Shown: piece after piece, positions 1-8,273 of the stretch
Position numbering within the stretch: position 1 is the first letter of the stretch
Layout: every line of letters starts with the position of its first letter
NCBI RefSeq assembly: GCF_014647875.1
Contig: NZ_BMQA01000026.1
Location: forward strand, 45,921-109,920
DNA length: 64,000 nt
Direction of reading: 5' to 3'
Origin: Streptomyces brasiliensis
GTDB lineage: Bacteria > Actinomycetota > Actinomycetes > Streptomycetales > Streptomycetaceae
Position numbers and translations under genes: made by a program
The notes under the pieces: model-generated
The model's input: the letters and a program-made list of their open reading frames with translations, nothing else
What the model was told of the DNA's origin: nothing
Databases searched by the model: none

Positions 1-41
1 ACGGAGGTTCCACCGGAGCCCCGGGCCTGGAGAGGGCACAG

Positions 42-79
42 CGTGCGTGTCGGCAGAGGCAGGACCGCCGACACGCACG
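42..79 (-). terminator. Hairpin terminator downstream of P450 paralog A
   Basis: A perfect 13-bp inverted repeat (42-54 pairs with 67-79) with a 12-nt loop lies about 50 bp after the P450 stop codon. Strong GC stems without a U-tract are usual for Streptomyces terminators. It could equally end a gene entering from the left edge. Confidence 0.6.
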
Positions 80-128
80 TCTGTGACCACGAGACCCGTG
101 GGGGATGCCCGGCATGAGACCTGTGCGC

Positions 129-1334
129 CTACCAGGTCACGGGCAGCTCGAGCGGGAAGCGCCGGATGGTTTCCGTGTCCCAGCGCACGTCCTCCGGCGG
201 TACCGTCAGCCGCAACTCCGGGAACCGCTCCACGAGTCGCCCGATGGCCACTTCCAGCTCCGCCATGGCCAGCGGCACGGCGATGCACAGGTGTCCGCCC
301 CAGCCGAAGGTCATGTGCGGCGCGGGGGGCCGGTCCGGGTCGATGACATCCGGGTCCAGGTAGCGCTCCGGGTCGCGGTTCGCCGTCAGGTACGACACAT
401 GGACGAAGTCACCCGCCCTGATCCGTACACCGTCCATCTCCACGTCCTCCAGTGCCACCCGCGGAATGCCGACCCCCTTGCGGAAGGGGATGAAGCGGAG
501 CAGCTCGTTCAGGACGGCCGTGAGTGTTTCCGGCCGGGTTCTGAGGTGCTTCACCAGCTCGGGCCGGGTCAGGAGGAGGTACGAGATGTCGCTGATCTGG
601 CAGGTGGCGGTGTCGATTCCGCTGAGCATCAGGGTCAGCGCCAGGACCGCCAGCTCCTGGTCGTCGAATGCGTCCTCGCCGTCCTTGGCGGCGGCCAAGG
701 CGCTGATCAGATCGTTTCCCGGGGAACTTCGCCGATTTTCGATCAGTTCGCCGAAGTACGTCCGCAGCTCGGACTTCGCGGCCGCGGCGGTCCGACGGCT
801 GTCCGCACCGGTGGAGAGCAGTTGATGCACGTACTGCTCCATCCGGGGCCATTCGTCCGGGACGATCCCGAGCACGTCGAAGATGGTGTGCTGCGGAAGC
901 CGGTTCGACAGATGGCGAACCAGATCCGCCGGCGGCCCCTGCTCGGCCATCTCGTCGAGCAGGGTGTCCGCGAGCCGGGCGATCCTCCGCCGCATCCGCT
1001 CCACGTGCCCCTTGGTGAAAGCCTGCGACGCCAGGCGTCGTAGTCGAGTGCTGTGCGGTGGATCCATGACGTTGATCGACTCCGGGGAGACGATCGGCTC
1101 CGGCGTCAGCCGCGGATAGTCGGTACCGATGATCCCCGCACGGCTGAATCGCTGGTCGGTGGTCACCTGCCGTACCGCGTCGAACCCGGTGACCAGCCAG
1201 GCGTCGGCATCGCCGTACGGCAGCCGGATCCGGGTGATGGAATCGCGGGCCATGAGTGCCGCGAGCGAGGGATCGAACTCCAGGCCCTTGCTGAAGTCGA
1301 ACGGGCACATGATTGCTTTGCTGCTTGGGGGCAT
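129..1334 (-). CDS. Cytochrome P450 (paralog A)
   Basis: A 401-residue soluble bacterial class I P450, a haem monooxygenase needing ferredoxin and reductase supplied in trans. Visible motifs are an I-helix SGIDTAT (acid-Thr pair kept), the K-helix region ending in NELLRF, and the haem loop FGWGGHLCIA near residue 350. The haem loop has Ala where most P450s have Gly two residues after the cysteine ligand. The start ATG has GGAG about 9 nt upstream. It is a close paralog, about 70% identical by eye, of the P450 at 31779-32984, including the unusual N-terminus CPFDFS and the haem loop. No ferredoxin or biosynthetic partner is adjacent, so the substrate is unknown. Confidence 0.9.
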   Translation of the reverse strand: MPPSSKAIMCPFDFSKGLEFDPSLAALMARDSITRIRLPYGDADAWLVTGFDAVRQVTTDQRFSRAGIIGTDYPRLTPEPIVSPESINVMDPPHSTRLRRLASQAFTKGHVERMRRRIARLADTLLDEMAEQGPPADLVRHLSNRLPQHTIFDVLGIVPDEWPRMEQYVHQLLSTGADSRRTAAAAKSELRTYFGELIENRRSSPGNDLISALAAAKDGEDAFDDQELAVLALTLMLSGIDTATCQISDISYLLLTRPELVKHLRTRPETLTAVLNELLRFIPFRKGVGIPRVALEDVEMDGVRIRAGDFVHVSYLTANRDPERYLDPDVIDPDRPPAPHMTFGWGGHLCIAVPLAMAELEVAIGRLVERFPELRLTVPPEDVRWDTETIRRFPLELPVTW

Positions 1335-1374
1335 CGCGCAGTTCTCCAGTTCAACGCGCAGTTCTCCGGTTCAA
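1335..1374 (-). repeat. Tandem 20-bp direct repeat in the P450 leader
   Basis: CGCGCAGTTCTCCAGTTCAA is followed at once by a second copy with one mismatch, ending at the P450 start codon. On the coding strand each copy carries a GGAG, so the ribosome binding site is duplicated. Confidence 0.7.
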
Positions 1375-1709
1375 GCCGCCTTCACTGGTTCATGCATATG
1401 TCACTTCCGGGGTCCGCAGCCGCCGGGATGCCTCCACATGCACTATTCGGCCCCCGCCGCAGAGGCCCCCGGAGGGCGAACGGGCGGGGCTCGGGAGGCC
1501 TCTCCGTTCCTGGGCGGCCCCTTGGCGGGATTCACTCTCGGCCCGCGCTTCCATGCCTCCTCCAGCGGGATGCTGAGCACGCACAGGATCCGAGTGGACC
1601 GCGCCTGAATCGTTTCGAGTCGAATTGACCCCTGGCGTCGCGCGTCGGATCGCCAAGGGGTCACGGCATGTCCGCCAGTGGGACGACACAGCGAGCAAGG
1701 GGAGCGACC

Positions 1710-2080
1710 ATGCCTGGAGACCGGGACCGCAGAACATTTCTGCGCACCACGGCAGGGACGGCGAGGACCGGCAGGTCCGCCCTCGCTGCCCCGACTCCCG
1801 CCCGGGGGCGACCGCAAGCCCGCGGAACAGCGGGGGCCTGTGCATCGCTCATCTACCCGAGTCCGGGCACTGGTACGACAACGGCGCGGACACCATATGG
1901 GAGATGTGGCCACTCGACTCGCGCTCCCGCGGCCACTGCTTCCAGGGCGCCGTCGCCCAGTGGCTCTACGAGAACGTGGCCGGACTGCGGCCAGGGGAGG
2001 CCGGCTACGCCACGTTCGCCGTCCGGCCCGATGCCCGGACCGGTGTGGACTGGGCACGGGCAAACACCTGTGCGCGGAAA
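1710..2080 (+). pseudogene. Alpha-L-rhamnosidase (GH78-type) relic
   Basis: From about 1873 one frame reads TIWEMWPLDSRSRGHCFQGA and on to VAGLRPGEAGYATFAVRP. This is the typical C-terminal (alpha/alpha)6-barrel and jelly-roll junction of bacterial alpha-L-rhamnosidases. Upstream, from ATG 1710, another frame reads a Tat-like N-terminus (RDRRTFLRTTAG) as in secreted glycosidases. The roughly 800-residue middle is missing and the frames disagree, so this is a relic with a large internal deletion. The family call is from the C-terminal motif only. Confidence 0.55.
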
Positions 2081-2220
2081 CCGACCTCGTGGTCCACCGG
2101 GTGCCACAGGAACCCGCCGCTTCACCGGCCGGGCCTGAGCTCCTGCGGCCCCACAGCTCTCGGCCCCTCGACGGACAGCCGGAATCCGCCGAAGGCGACG
2201 ACCGGCCGCACCCGCCCCGG

Positions 2221-2748
2221 TCATCCGGAACGTGCGGTCCGGTGTGGGGCTTTCCCGGTGTTCATGGCTTCACGAAGGCGTGTGGCCAGATCGGCTGCCT
2301 CCTGCGGTGACACGGACAGTACGCCGTGTTCGGTCATCAGGGCGTGCAACTGCTGTTGCGCGTAGGGGACTCCGGGCGGCAGTCCGGCGATGTGCCAGTG
2401 CAGGTGTGCGTTGCCTTGCAGACTTCCGAGGGAGTACAGGTACGTCCGCTCGACGTCGAGTACCGCCTCGACGGCCAGTGCGACCTGCCGCACGACCAGC
2501 ATGAGTCCGGCATAGGCCGCTTCGTCCAGGTCACGGACGACGTGCTCGACATGCGCCTTCGGCGCGACGAGGACCTTCCCCGGCACGGTGGGCCATTTGT
2601 CGAGGAACGCCACGTGGTCGTCGTCCTCGAAGACCGTCTCGTGCCGGTAGTCCGGGTGCCCGGCCAGGAAAGCGCAGACGAAACATGGGCCGCACCGAGC
2701 CCGGGCCGCGTAAGCCTCATGATCCATGTCCCGCCGATCCACCGACAT
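2221..2748 (-). CDS. HIT family nucleotide-binding protein
   Basis: A 175-residue histidine-triad protein of the Fhit/HinT superfamily, whose members hydrolyse nucleotide phosphoramidates or dinucleoside polyphosphates. The triad is visible as HLHWHIAG near residue 125, with a small N-terminal CxxC (CGPCFVC) that may bind zinc. GAGGAGAG lies three bases before ATG 2748, which decides the start over the internal Met at codon 8. It stands alone. The upstream 147-bp gap separates it from the divergent flavoprotein gene, so the two could share a promoter region. Confidence 0.9.
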   Translation of the reverse strand: MSVDRRDMDHEAYAARARCGPCFVCAFLAGHPDYRHETVFEDDDHVAFLDKWPTVPGKVLVAPKAHVEHVVRDLDEAAYAGLMLVVRQVALAVEAVLDVERTYLYSLGSLQGNAHLHWHIAGLPPGVPYAQQQLHALMTEHGVLSVSPQEAADLATRLREAMNTGKAPHRTARSG

Positions 2749-2895
2749 CCGCTCTCCTCGCTCCGGATGGACGGTTCACCGGTGGCCCGGACGGCACGCG
2801 CCGGGCCACATCCGTCCTCGAAAGTGGCACAGGATGTCACCCTCTCGGGTGCGGACCGTTGTTCCACGCGTGGAAGGGAAGCGCACTCTTTGCGT

Positions 2896-3471
2896 ATGAA
2901 CAGCAAAGACACCATGGCTTTCGGGGGCCGTCTCCTCATCGGTGCCACCGGTTCGGCCGCCGTGGCCACGCTTCCGGCGTACATCAACGCACTGCGGACC
3001 ACGTTCACCGGGACCGTCACGGTGATGATGACCCACACAGCTGCCGCGTTTCTGCCGCCCAGCACTGTCGGGCTCTTCGCGGACCGAGTGGTGACCAGCG
3101 ACGCGCCGTCCACCTGGGCGCGGCAGAACCATTCCACGCTCGCCGAGGAGCACGACATGATGGCCGTCCTGCCGGCCACCGCGCACATCCTCTCTGCCGT
3201 GGCGACGGGCGCCGCGCCGAACATGCTCGCCGCCACGGTGCTGACGGCGACCTTCCCTGTGGTCTTCTTCCCCGTGATGAGTGGCGAAATGTGGGCGAAA
3301 CCTGCCGTCAGCCGCAATGTCCAGCAGCTGACGAGCGACGGGTACCGGGTTGTCGATCCGCCTTGGGGCCAGCGGTACGACGTCGCGTTCGGCGACTTCG
3401 TGAAGGCGCCGATGCCGCCTGCTCCGCCACAGTTCGTCGACGTGGTGAGAGAACTCATGCCGATTCGGTGA
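2896..3471 (+). CDS. HFCD-family flavoprotein (decarboxylase-like)
   Basis: A 191-residue protein with the Rossmann-like fold of the homo-oligomeric flavin-containing Cys decarboxylases (Dfp/CoaC, EpiD/LanD-type). It opens with LLIGATGSAAVATLP, has the middle PATAH segment where the family has PASANT, and later MSGEMWAKPAVSRN where the family has a PxMNxxMW substrate clamp. LanD enzymes decarboxylate a peptide C-terminal cysteine and CoaC decarboxylates phosphopantothenoylcysteine. No lanthipeptide, linaridin or coaB gene is near, so the substrate is unknown. An in-frame TTG at 2890 is an alternative start. The 3' end overlaps the convergent AraC relic by 17 bp. Confidence 0.75.
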   Translation: MNSKDTMAFGGRLLIGATGSAAVATLPAYINALRTTFTGTVTVMMTHTAAAFLPPSTVGLFADRVVTSDAPSTWARQNHSTLAEEHDMMAVLPATAHILSAVATGAAPNMLAATVLTATFPVVFFPVMSGEMWAKPAVSRNVQQLTSDGYRVVDPPWGQRYDVAFGDFVKAPMPPAPPQFVDVVRELMPIR

Positions 3472-4043
3472 GACGGCGCCCGTCGTCCAGGGGACCAGGG
3501 CGGCCCGCGAGGGCCACCGGCGTGACCGACCGGTAGGCACCCGGCGTCATCCCCGTCACCCTGCGAAAGGCGCGGTGGAACTGAGCCTCGCCGCCGAATC
3601 CGCAGGCGCGGGCCACCACCCCGAGCGGCCGCTCCGGCGCCGCGCGCGGCAGCTGCCGGGCCCGCGCCACGCGTGCCTCGCGGATGAGGCCGGTGAGCGT
3701 CTCTCCGTGCGCGGCCAGGGTGCGGAAGAGCGTTCTGCGTGAAAACCCGCAGCCGGCCGCCACGGCATCGGCGTCCAGGTGCGGCTCATGGGCATGCCGC
3801 GTGATGAAGCGGTGGACGCGCTCGCGCTGGAGCGCGGGACGCGGCCCAGCTCAGTGCCGTGTCCAGCAGGCCGATCGCGTGCGGCACCATGCTCGCGGCC
3901 GTGCCCGGGGCGAAGTCCCGCTGCCGGTGCAGGCCCACGAGGAAGTCGCTGACCAGGCGGCCGGGTCCCGAGGCCGCCAAGGCCACCGCTGCCGCCTCGG
4001 CGGGAGAGCAGTGTGGCAGCACGGCTCTGGGCACCTTCACCAC
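3455..4043 (-). pseudogene. AraC-family regulator, frameshifted and 5'-truncated
   Basis: The distal part (3455-3763 and just upstream) encodes a clear AraC/XylS DNA-binding domain with both helix-turn-helix units (AAGCGFSRRTLFRTLA and ARACGFGGEAQFHRAFRR). The proximal part (about 3840-4043) encodes the effector-domain end in a different frame. A one-base shift near 3835-3845 joins them as ALSWAAS then LQRERVHRFITRHAHEPH. The N-terminal two thirds are absent and abut a P450 tail. Either a decayed gene or, for the single-base step, a sequence error on top of a truncation. Confidence 0.7.
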
Positions 4044-4072
4044 CTGTTGGGAGAGGGCGCCGGTGAAAGGGC

Positions 4073-4231
4073 GCCCTGCTGGCCAAGGCCGAGGTCGAGA
4101 CCGGGGTAGGCCAACTCCTCCACGCCATGCCCGGCATTCGGCTGGCGGACGGCTACGACCCGGTGGAACAAGGCGTGTTCACCCGCGGCCCGGAGTCCCT
4201 GCCGGTCGTCTTCACACCGGTCGCGGACTGA
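4073..4231 (+). pseudogene. Cytochrome P450 C-terminal relic
   Basis: Fifty-two codons ending in TGA read LAKAEVETGVGQLLHAMPGI and finish with LPVVFTPVAD. These match the last helix (L) and C-terminal beta strands of bacterial P450s. The haem loop and everything before it are missing. It butts against the truncated AraC relic, so a deletion joined the two. Confidence 0.6.
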
Positions 4232-4318
4232 ATCCCCGACCTGGCGCCCGAGGCGCAGCCGGCCGCACGACGCCCTCACCGCACCTCGGGTTCCAGGCTC
4301 CCTTCCGGGACGTGTCGC

Positions 4319-4402
4319 TCACTGCACCACCGGCGTGAACTCGACCGGCAGCGCGGTCGGTCCACGCATCCAGATCACGGGCGTCAGGTCGGCTCCGGAA
4401 CC
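4319..4402 (-). pseudogene. Second P450 C-terminal relic (very short)
   Basis: The last codons of a reverse reading frame give ADLTPVIWMRGPTALPVEFT, a typical P450 C-terminus. Nothing recognisable precedes it. It points toward the other P450 tail 90 bp away. The fragment is short, so the call is tentative. Confidence 0.4.
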
Positions 4403-4648
4403 CGAGATGCGCGGCGTTGTCGGCGCAGACGTGCGACTCGGGCCGGATCTGCGGATCGGTGTCGACCACGTCGGCCCCGGTCGTCGCGGGATGATCAGGA
4501 CGACTCCCCGCTGAGTGTCCGGGGACCGGAGTGGCCGACCGCCCCGTACTTCCTGAGCCCCGGGGACGGGAGCCCGCTCCGGCACCGACCTCGACCGCCC
4601 ATGCCCCCGGTTCTCGCCCGCATCGTCGTGCGGACTCGACAGCCCTCG

Positions 4649-4663
4649 TATGAACGATAAAAT
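4649..4663 (-). promoter_or_regulatory. Putative LacI operator (self)
   Basis: Read on the reverse strand this is ATTTTATCGTTCATA, 14 of 15 bases identical to the site at 11684-11698. It lies about 32-46 bp before the GTG start of the LacI gene, as expected for autorepression. Confidence 0.6.
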
Positions 4664-4694
4664 CGTGGCTCCCAGCGTGGGCGAGGGAGAGAAC

Positions 4695-5813
4695 GTGACA
4701 GCCGGTTTCCGCGACGCACATCCGTCGCCTGCGCAGTCGGTGACCATTTCGGACGTTGCCGAGGCGGCGGGCGTGTCCCGGCAGACGGTCTCCAACGTGC
4801 TCAATGCACCGGACCGTGTGCGCGCCGAGACGCGGGAGCGGGTCACGCGGGCCATCGCCGACCTCGGCTACCACCCCAACCACATGGCGCGCTCGCTGCG
4901 GGCGAGTTCGCCTCGCATGATCGGCTGCCGCATCCTGCCGGTGCACGCGGAGACGGTTGCGGCCATCCAGGACCGGTTCCTGCACGCGCTGGCCGAAGCG
5001 GGCCAGGAGTGCGGCCACCACGTGTTGCTGTTCACGGCCGCGGATGCCGCCGCGGAGAGCGAGTGGTGCACGGTCCTGTGGCGTACGGGGGCCGTGAGCG
5101 GTGTGGTGCTCTACGACATCACCCCTGACGATCCTCGGCCGGAGCGGCTCACTGCGGCCGGGGTGCCGTTCACGGCCTTCGGACGTACGGCGGCGGACAC
5201 GGAACGCTACAGCTGGGCCGACGTCGACAACGCGGCGGGAACCGCCTCGGCCGTCGACCACCTGGTCGCCGCCGGTCACCGGCGCATCGGCTTCCTGGGC
5301 TGGCCCGAGGGGTCCAGCGTCGGCGATGCGCGGGCGCACGGCTGGCTGATGGCCATGGACCGGCACGGCCTGCTCGCCGGCAGTCACCGACTGGACATAC
5401 GGGGCGACGACACGACGACGAGCGGTACCCGGCTGATGAAGGAGCTTCTGGACAGGCCGGGCCCGCCGACCGCCGTCGTCGCGGCGACCGACACGCTCGC
5501 GGTGGGAGCGCTCCACACCGTGCGCGACCGAGGGCTGGAGCCCGGACGGGACGTCGCTGTGGTGGGCTTCGACGACTCCCCGGCGGCTGCGGCGCTGGGT
5601 CTGTCGAGCGTCCGTCAGCCGATCGAGGAGGTGGGTCGGCTCGTGATGGCGGAGGTGCTGCGGCTGACCGACCGGACCCTCGGTCCGAACGGCGAACCGC
5701 CTGCGGAGCCTCTGCACCGGCTCCTGGCGCCCGAGTTGGTCGTACGTGCGAGTTCCGCGCCGCCGCAGGGCCTGATTCCGGCCGGTGTGGAGGCCCGCTC
5801 TCTCAGCCGCTAG
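4695..5813 (+). CDS. LacI-family transcriptional regulator
   Basis: A 372-residue repressor. The N-terminal HTH reads VTISDVAEAAGVSRQTVSNV with the hinge helix after it (RSLRAS), then a periplasmic-binding-protein-like sensor domain to the end (ADVDNAAG, VVGFDDSP). I chose GTG 4695, preceded by GAGGGAGA, over ATG 4650 because the upstream ATG sits inside the putative operator and would add a 15-residue tail. It converges on the GH65/ABC operon, which carries two matching operators, so it most likely represses that operon until its sugar ligand is imported. The stop codon TAG overlaps the left TA of a MITE. Confidence 0.92.
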   Translation: MTAGFRDAHPSPAQSVTISDVAEAAGVSRQTVSNVLNAPDRVRAETRERVTRAIADLGYHPNHMARSLRASSPRMIGCRILPVHAETVAAIQDRFLHALAEAGQECGHHVLLFTAADAAAESEWCTVLWRTGAVSGVVLYDITPDDPRPERLTAAGVPFTAFGRTAADTERYSWADVDNAAGTASAVDHLVAAGHRRIGFLGWPEGSSVGDARAHGWLMAMDRHGLLAGSHRLDIRGDDTTTSGTRLMKELLDRPGPPTAVVAATDTLAVGALHTVRDRGLEPGRDVAVVGFDDSPAAAALGLSSVRQPIEEVGRLVMAEVLRLTDRTLGPNGEPPAEPLHRLLAPELVVRASSAPPQGLIPAGVEARSLSR

Positions 5814-5976
5814 TGCTGTGGCCGGGAAGGTTTGCCGGGAAGCTCGCGGCGTCCGGTGCGGTGCATCGCAAGGCGGAGCGTCACCCGCGTACTGGATGTA
5901 CTCGGGTGAGGCGACAACGCCGCGAGGTGCCGTGCCGGGCGTCGCGAGCCGGTGAACCTTTCCGGTCACAGCAGTA
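5811..5976. mobile_element. TA-flanked MITE, about 166 bp
   Basis: Imperfect terminal inverted repeats of about 28 bp (5811-5838 and 5949-5976, 23 matches) begin TAGTGCTGTGGCCGG and end in the mirrored CCGGTCACAGCAGTA. TA stands at both ends, as in IS630/Tc1-mariner insertions, which duplicate TA. There is no ORF inside. It sits exactly between the convergent LacI and GH65 genes. The empty site would still give the LacI TAG stop, so the insertion is neutral. Confidence 0.7.
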
Positions 5977-6002
5977 GCGGTCCGGCGCGCCCGGCGGCGC
6001 GG

Positions 6003-8273
6003 TCACCTATGCGGAGTGGGCGTCCGCGTGGCAACCGTGACCTGTCCTCCGGTCGGCACGTGCCGCAGTGTGCCCGCCGTCTCCACCGGGAGCGGTTCAC
6101 CCGCGTGCAGCCGCACCGTCGTGCCGTCGTGCCGGATGTCCACGTCGAAGACACGGTCCCGCCAGCGGAGCCGCCGCAGCGTGATTCCGTCCAGCGGGCC
6201 GGGCAGGATCGGCGCGAGGACCACTCGGTCGGCGCGCCAGCGAAGTCCCGAGTAGCCGTGGAGGAACTCCTGCAGCAGGCCGCCGTGGCCGGTCAGGAAG
6301 GTGAAGGCACCCCCGGTCCGGGCCTCGGCGAACTGCTCGAAGGGCGGTCTGACGAACGGGTCCACGCTGCGCCGGGTGTACTCGAAGGCTGCCTCGGCGT
6401 GGCCGAGTTCGGCAAGGACGATGGAGTGGACCGAGTCCGTCATCGACGGCCCGTCCTCGTGCGTACGGGGCGCGTAGTACTCCAGGTCGGCTCGAGTGAC
6501 CTCGGGGGACTGAGGGTTCTCCCACGGATGGACGAGCATCACCACGTCGGCCTGTTTGATCATTCGGCCCTCGTACCCGGCGAACTCCGGGTGGATGCCC
6601 TGCACTTCGTCGAACGGGACGACGATGCGGTCCGCGGTCTCGGCCCACCGCGGGTCGGCACTCTCGCCGAGGGCCTCGGCCGCCCGGGCGGCGAAGCGCA
6701 GGGTTTCTCGCGCGGCGACGTTCGTGTAGACGGAGTCGTCGTGCGGTCCGACCGCGTACTCGTCCGGGGGGATCACGCCGTTGATGTGGCAGCGGCCCTC
6801 AGGGTCCGTGGTGACGCGGCTCGCCCAGAAGTCCGCGATCGCGCTCAGCACGGGGAGTCCCGTCATGCGTAGCCATCCCCGGTCGCCGGTGGCGAGCCAG
6901 TACTGCCAGAAGGCCAGGGCCACATCGGCACTGACGTGCTGTTCCAGGCGCCCGAACGGCGCCCATTCGGGGGTGTCCTCGGCCCCCGTGAGTCCGCTCT
7001 CCCAGGGGAAACGCGCACCCCGGTGGCCCGCGGCGGCAGCGGCGGCGCGGGCCGCGTCGAGCCGGGCGGCCCGGTAGTCGAGGACGCTGCGCGCGATGTG
7101 CGGGTGCTGGGCGAGCAGACCGGGCCAGATCCAGGTCTCGGTGTCCCAGAAGACGTGGCCGTTGTAGCCGTCGCTGGACAGCCCGCAGGGCGAGGGCGAC
7201 CAGGGCGAGTCCTCGCGCACGCTGGTGAGGAGGTAGAACTTCGAGGCCCGCACGCGACGCTGCAGCTGGGGGTTGCCGCTGACGACGATGTCGCCCTCCC
7301 ATTCGCGCCGCCAGGAACGGCGGTTGTCTTCGGCCAGCCGCACGTGTCCGTCGCGGGCCGCCTCGTCCGCGTGGGCCCGGGCGGTGCTCAGGGGCCGGTC
7401 CGCCGTGTGGGACGTGACCACTGACACGTACTTGGTGAAGGTCAGAGGACGTCCCGGGAACGTGCGGACGGAGATCGTCTGCGTCGCGGTGCCGTCCCGT
7501 GCCGGGACGGGCTCGTCGTGCCCGGGCCCGTGCAGGACGCAGACGAGCGCGGCCTGGACGCCGCTGCCCTCGGCTTCCACGACCGTCCAGTTCCGCCCGT
7601 GCCCCGCGCCCCGTTCCACGGTCCGGGTGCGCAATGCGCCACGCTCGTCCAGCGCGTCGGTGACGACGAGCTCACCCGCCCAGTGCGGCGTGACCGTCAC
7701 GCTCACGACGCCCACGGAGGGTCTGGACCGGTCGGTGAACACCTCGTAGCGCACGTCGGTGACCCGGCCCGCCGGCGAGGTCCAGCGCGCCTCGGTGACG
7801 ATCGCTCCGGTGCGCAGGTCCAGGCACTGCCGGTACCGCTCGATGCCTCGGGCCGCTCCGACGCCCGGACTGGTCACGGGGGCCCAGTCGCCGCCGACGA
7901 GCCGTTCGGCCTCGTCCGTCGCGGCCTCGTGCGCGCCGGGCGGGCGGGTGAACGCGGCGTTGAAGGAACCGCTGCCGTCGCTCACGTCGAGCGTGGACCA
8001 CGCAGGCAGCGACGCCTTGCGGGACCAGGTGCCTTCCCGGCCGGTGTAGAAGCCGGCCACGTGGAACTGGGTGCGTACGGGAGTCTCGGCGAAGCCGTTG
8101 CCGGCCGCCGGAACGCGTACGGCGAAAAGGCCGTTGCCGGTGAAGGCGGGGTGGTAGCCGACGAGGGCCGTGAGGTGGGGGTCCCGGTGGCCGAAGGGCC
8201 GGAGAAGGTCGTCCGTGGACAGTACCCAAGGGTCGACGGCCGGGGCGGGCCCGCCCCTGGTCGGGTCGTTCAA
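6003..8273 (-). CDS. Glycoside hydrolase family 65 enzyme
   Basis: A 756-residue cytoplasmic GH65 protein. This family includes disaccharide phosphorylases (maltose, trehalose, kojibiose) and hydrolases. An N-terminal beta-sandwich is followed by the (alpha/alpha)6 barrel with GHVFWDTETW near residue 375, the catalytic-acid loop PPDEYAVG near 501, KQADVV near 574, and a C-terminal jelly-roll. The acid Glu is present. The phosphate-binding segment (THEDGPSMTDSVHS near 620) is not clearly phosphorylase-like, so hydrolase versus phosphorylase is open. The start is TTG directly after the permease TAA, with AGGAGG 10 nt upstream. It is the last gene of the ABC operon and processes the imported sugar. 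Confidence 0.88.
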   Translation of the reverse strand: MNDPTRGGPAPAVDPWVLSTDDLLRPFGHRDPHLTALVGYHPAFTGNGLFAVRVPAAGNGFAETPVRTQFHVAGFYTGREGTWSRKASLPAWSTLDVSDGSGSFNAAFTRPPGAHEAATDEAERLVGGDWAPVTSPGVGAARGIERYRQCLDLRTGAIVTEARWTSPAGRVTDVRYEVFTDRSRPSVGVVSVTVTPHWAGELVVTDALDERGALRTRTVERGAGHGRNWTVVEAEGSGVQAALVCVLHGPGHDEPVPARDGTATQTISVRTFPGRPLTFTKYVSVVTSHTADRPLSTARAHADEAARDGHVRLAEDNRRSWRREWEGDIVVSGNPQLQRRVRASKFYLLTSVREDSPWSPSPCGLSSDGYNGHVFWDTETWIWPGLLAQHPHIARSVLDYRAARLDAARAAAAAAGHRGARFPWESGLTGAEDTPEWAPFGRLEQHVSADVALAFWQYWLATGDRGWLRMTGLPVLSAIADFWASRVTTDPEGRCHINGVIPPDEYAVGPHDDSVYTNVAARETLRFAARAAEALGESADPRWAETADRIVVPFDEVQGIHPEFAGYEGRMIKQADVVMLVHPWENPQSPEVTRADLEYYAPRTHEDGPSMTDSVHSIVLAELGHAEAAFEYTRRSVDPFVRPPFEQFAEARTGGAFTFLTGHGGLLQEFLHGYSGLRWRADRVVLAPILPGPLDGITLRRLRWRDRVFDVDIRHDGTTVRLHAGEPLPVETAGTLRHVPTGGQVTVATRTPTPHR

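Noticed and set aside
2326..2895. Extended N-terminus for the HFCD flavoprotein
   Set aside because: The upstream part of that frame overlaps the HIT gene antisense and is non-homologous; the flavoprotein fold starts after 2896.
2221..4043. Lanthipeptide or other RiPP cluster around the flavoprotein
   Set aside because: No precursor-like ORF, dehydratase, cyclase or transporter is nearby; HIT and AraC genes are unrelated.
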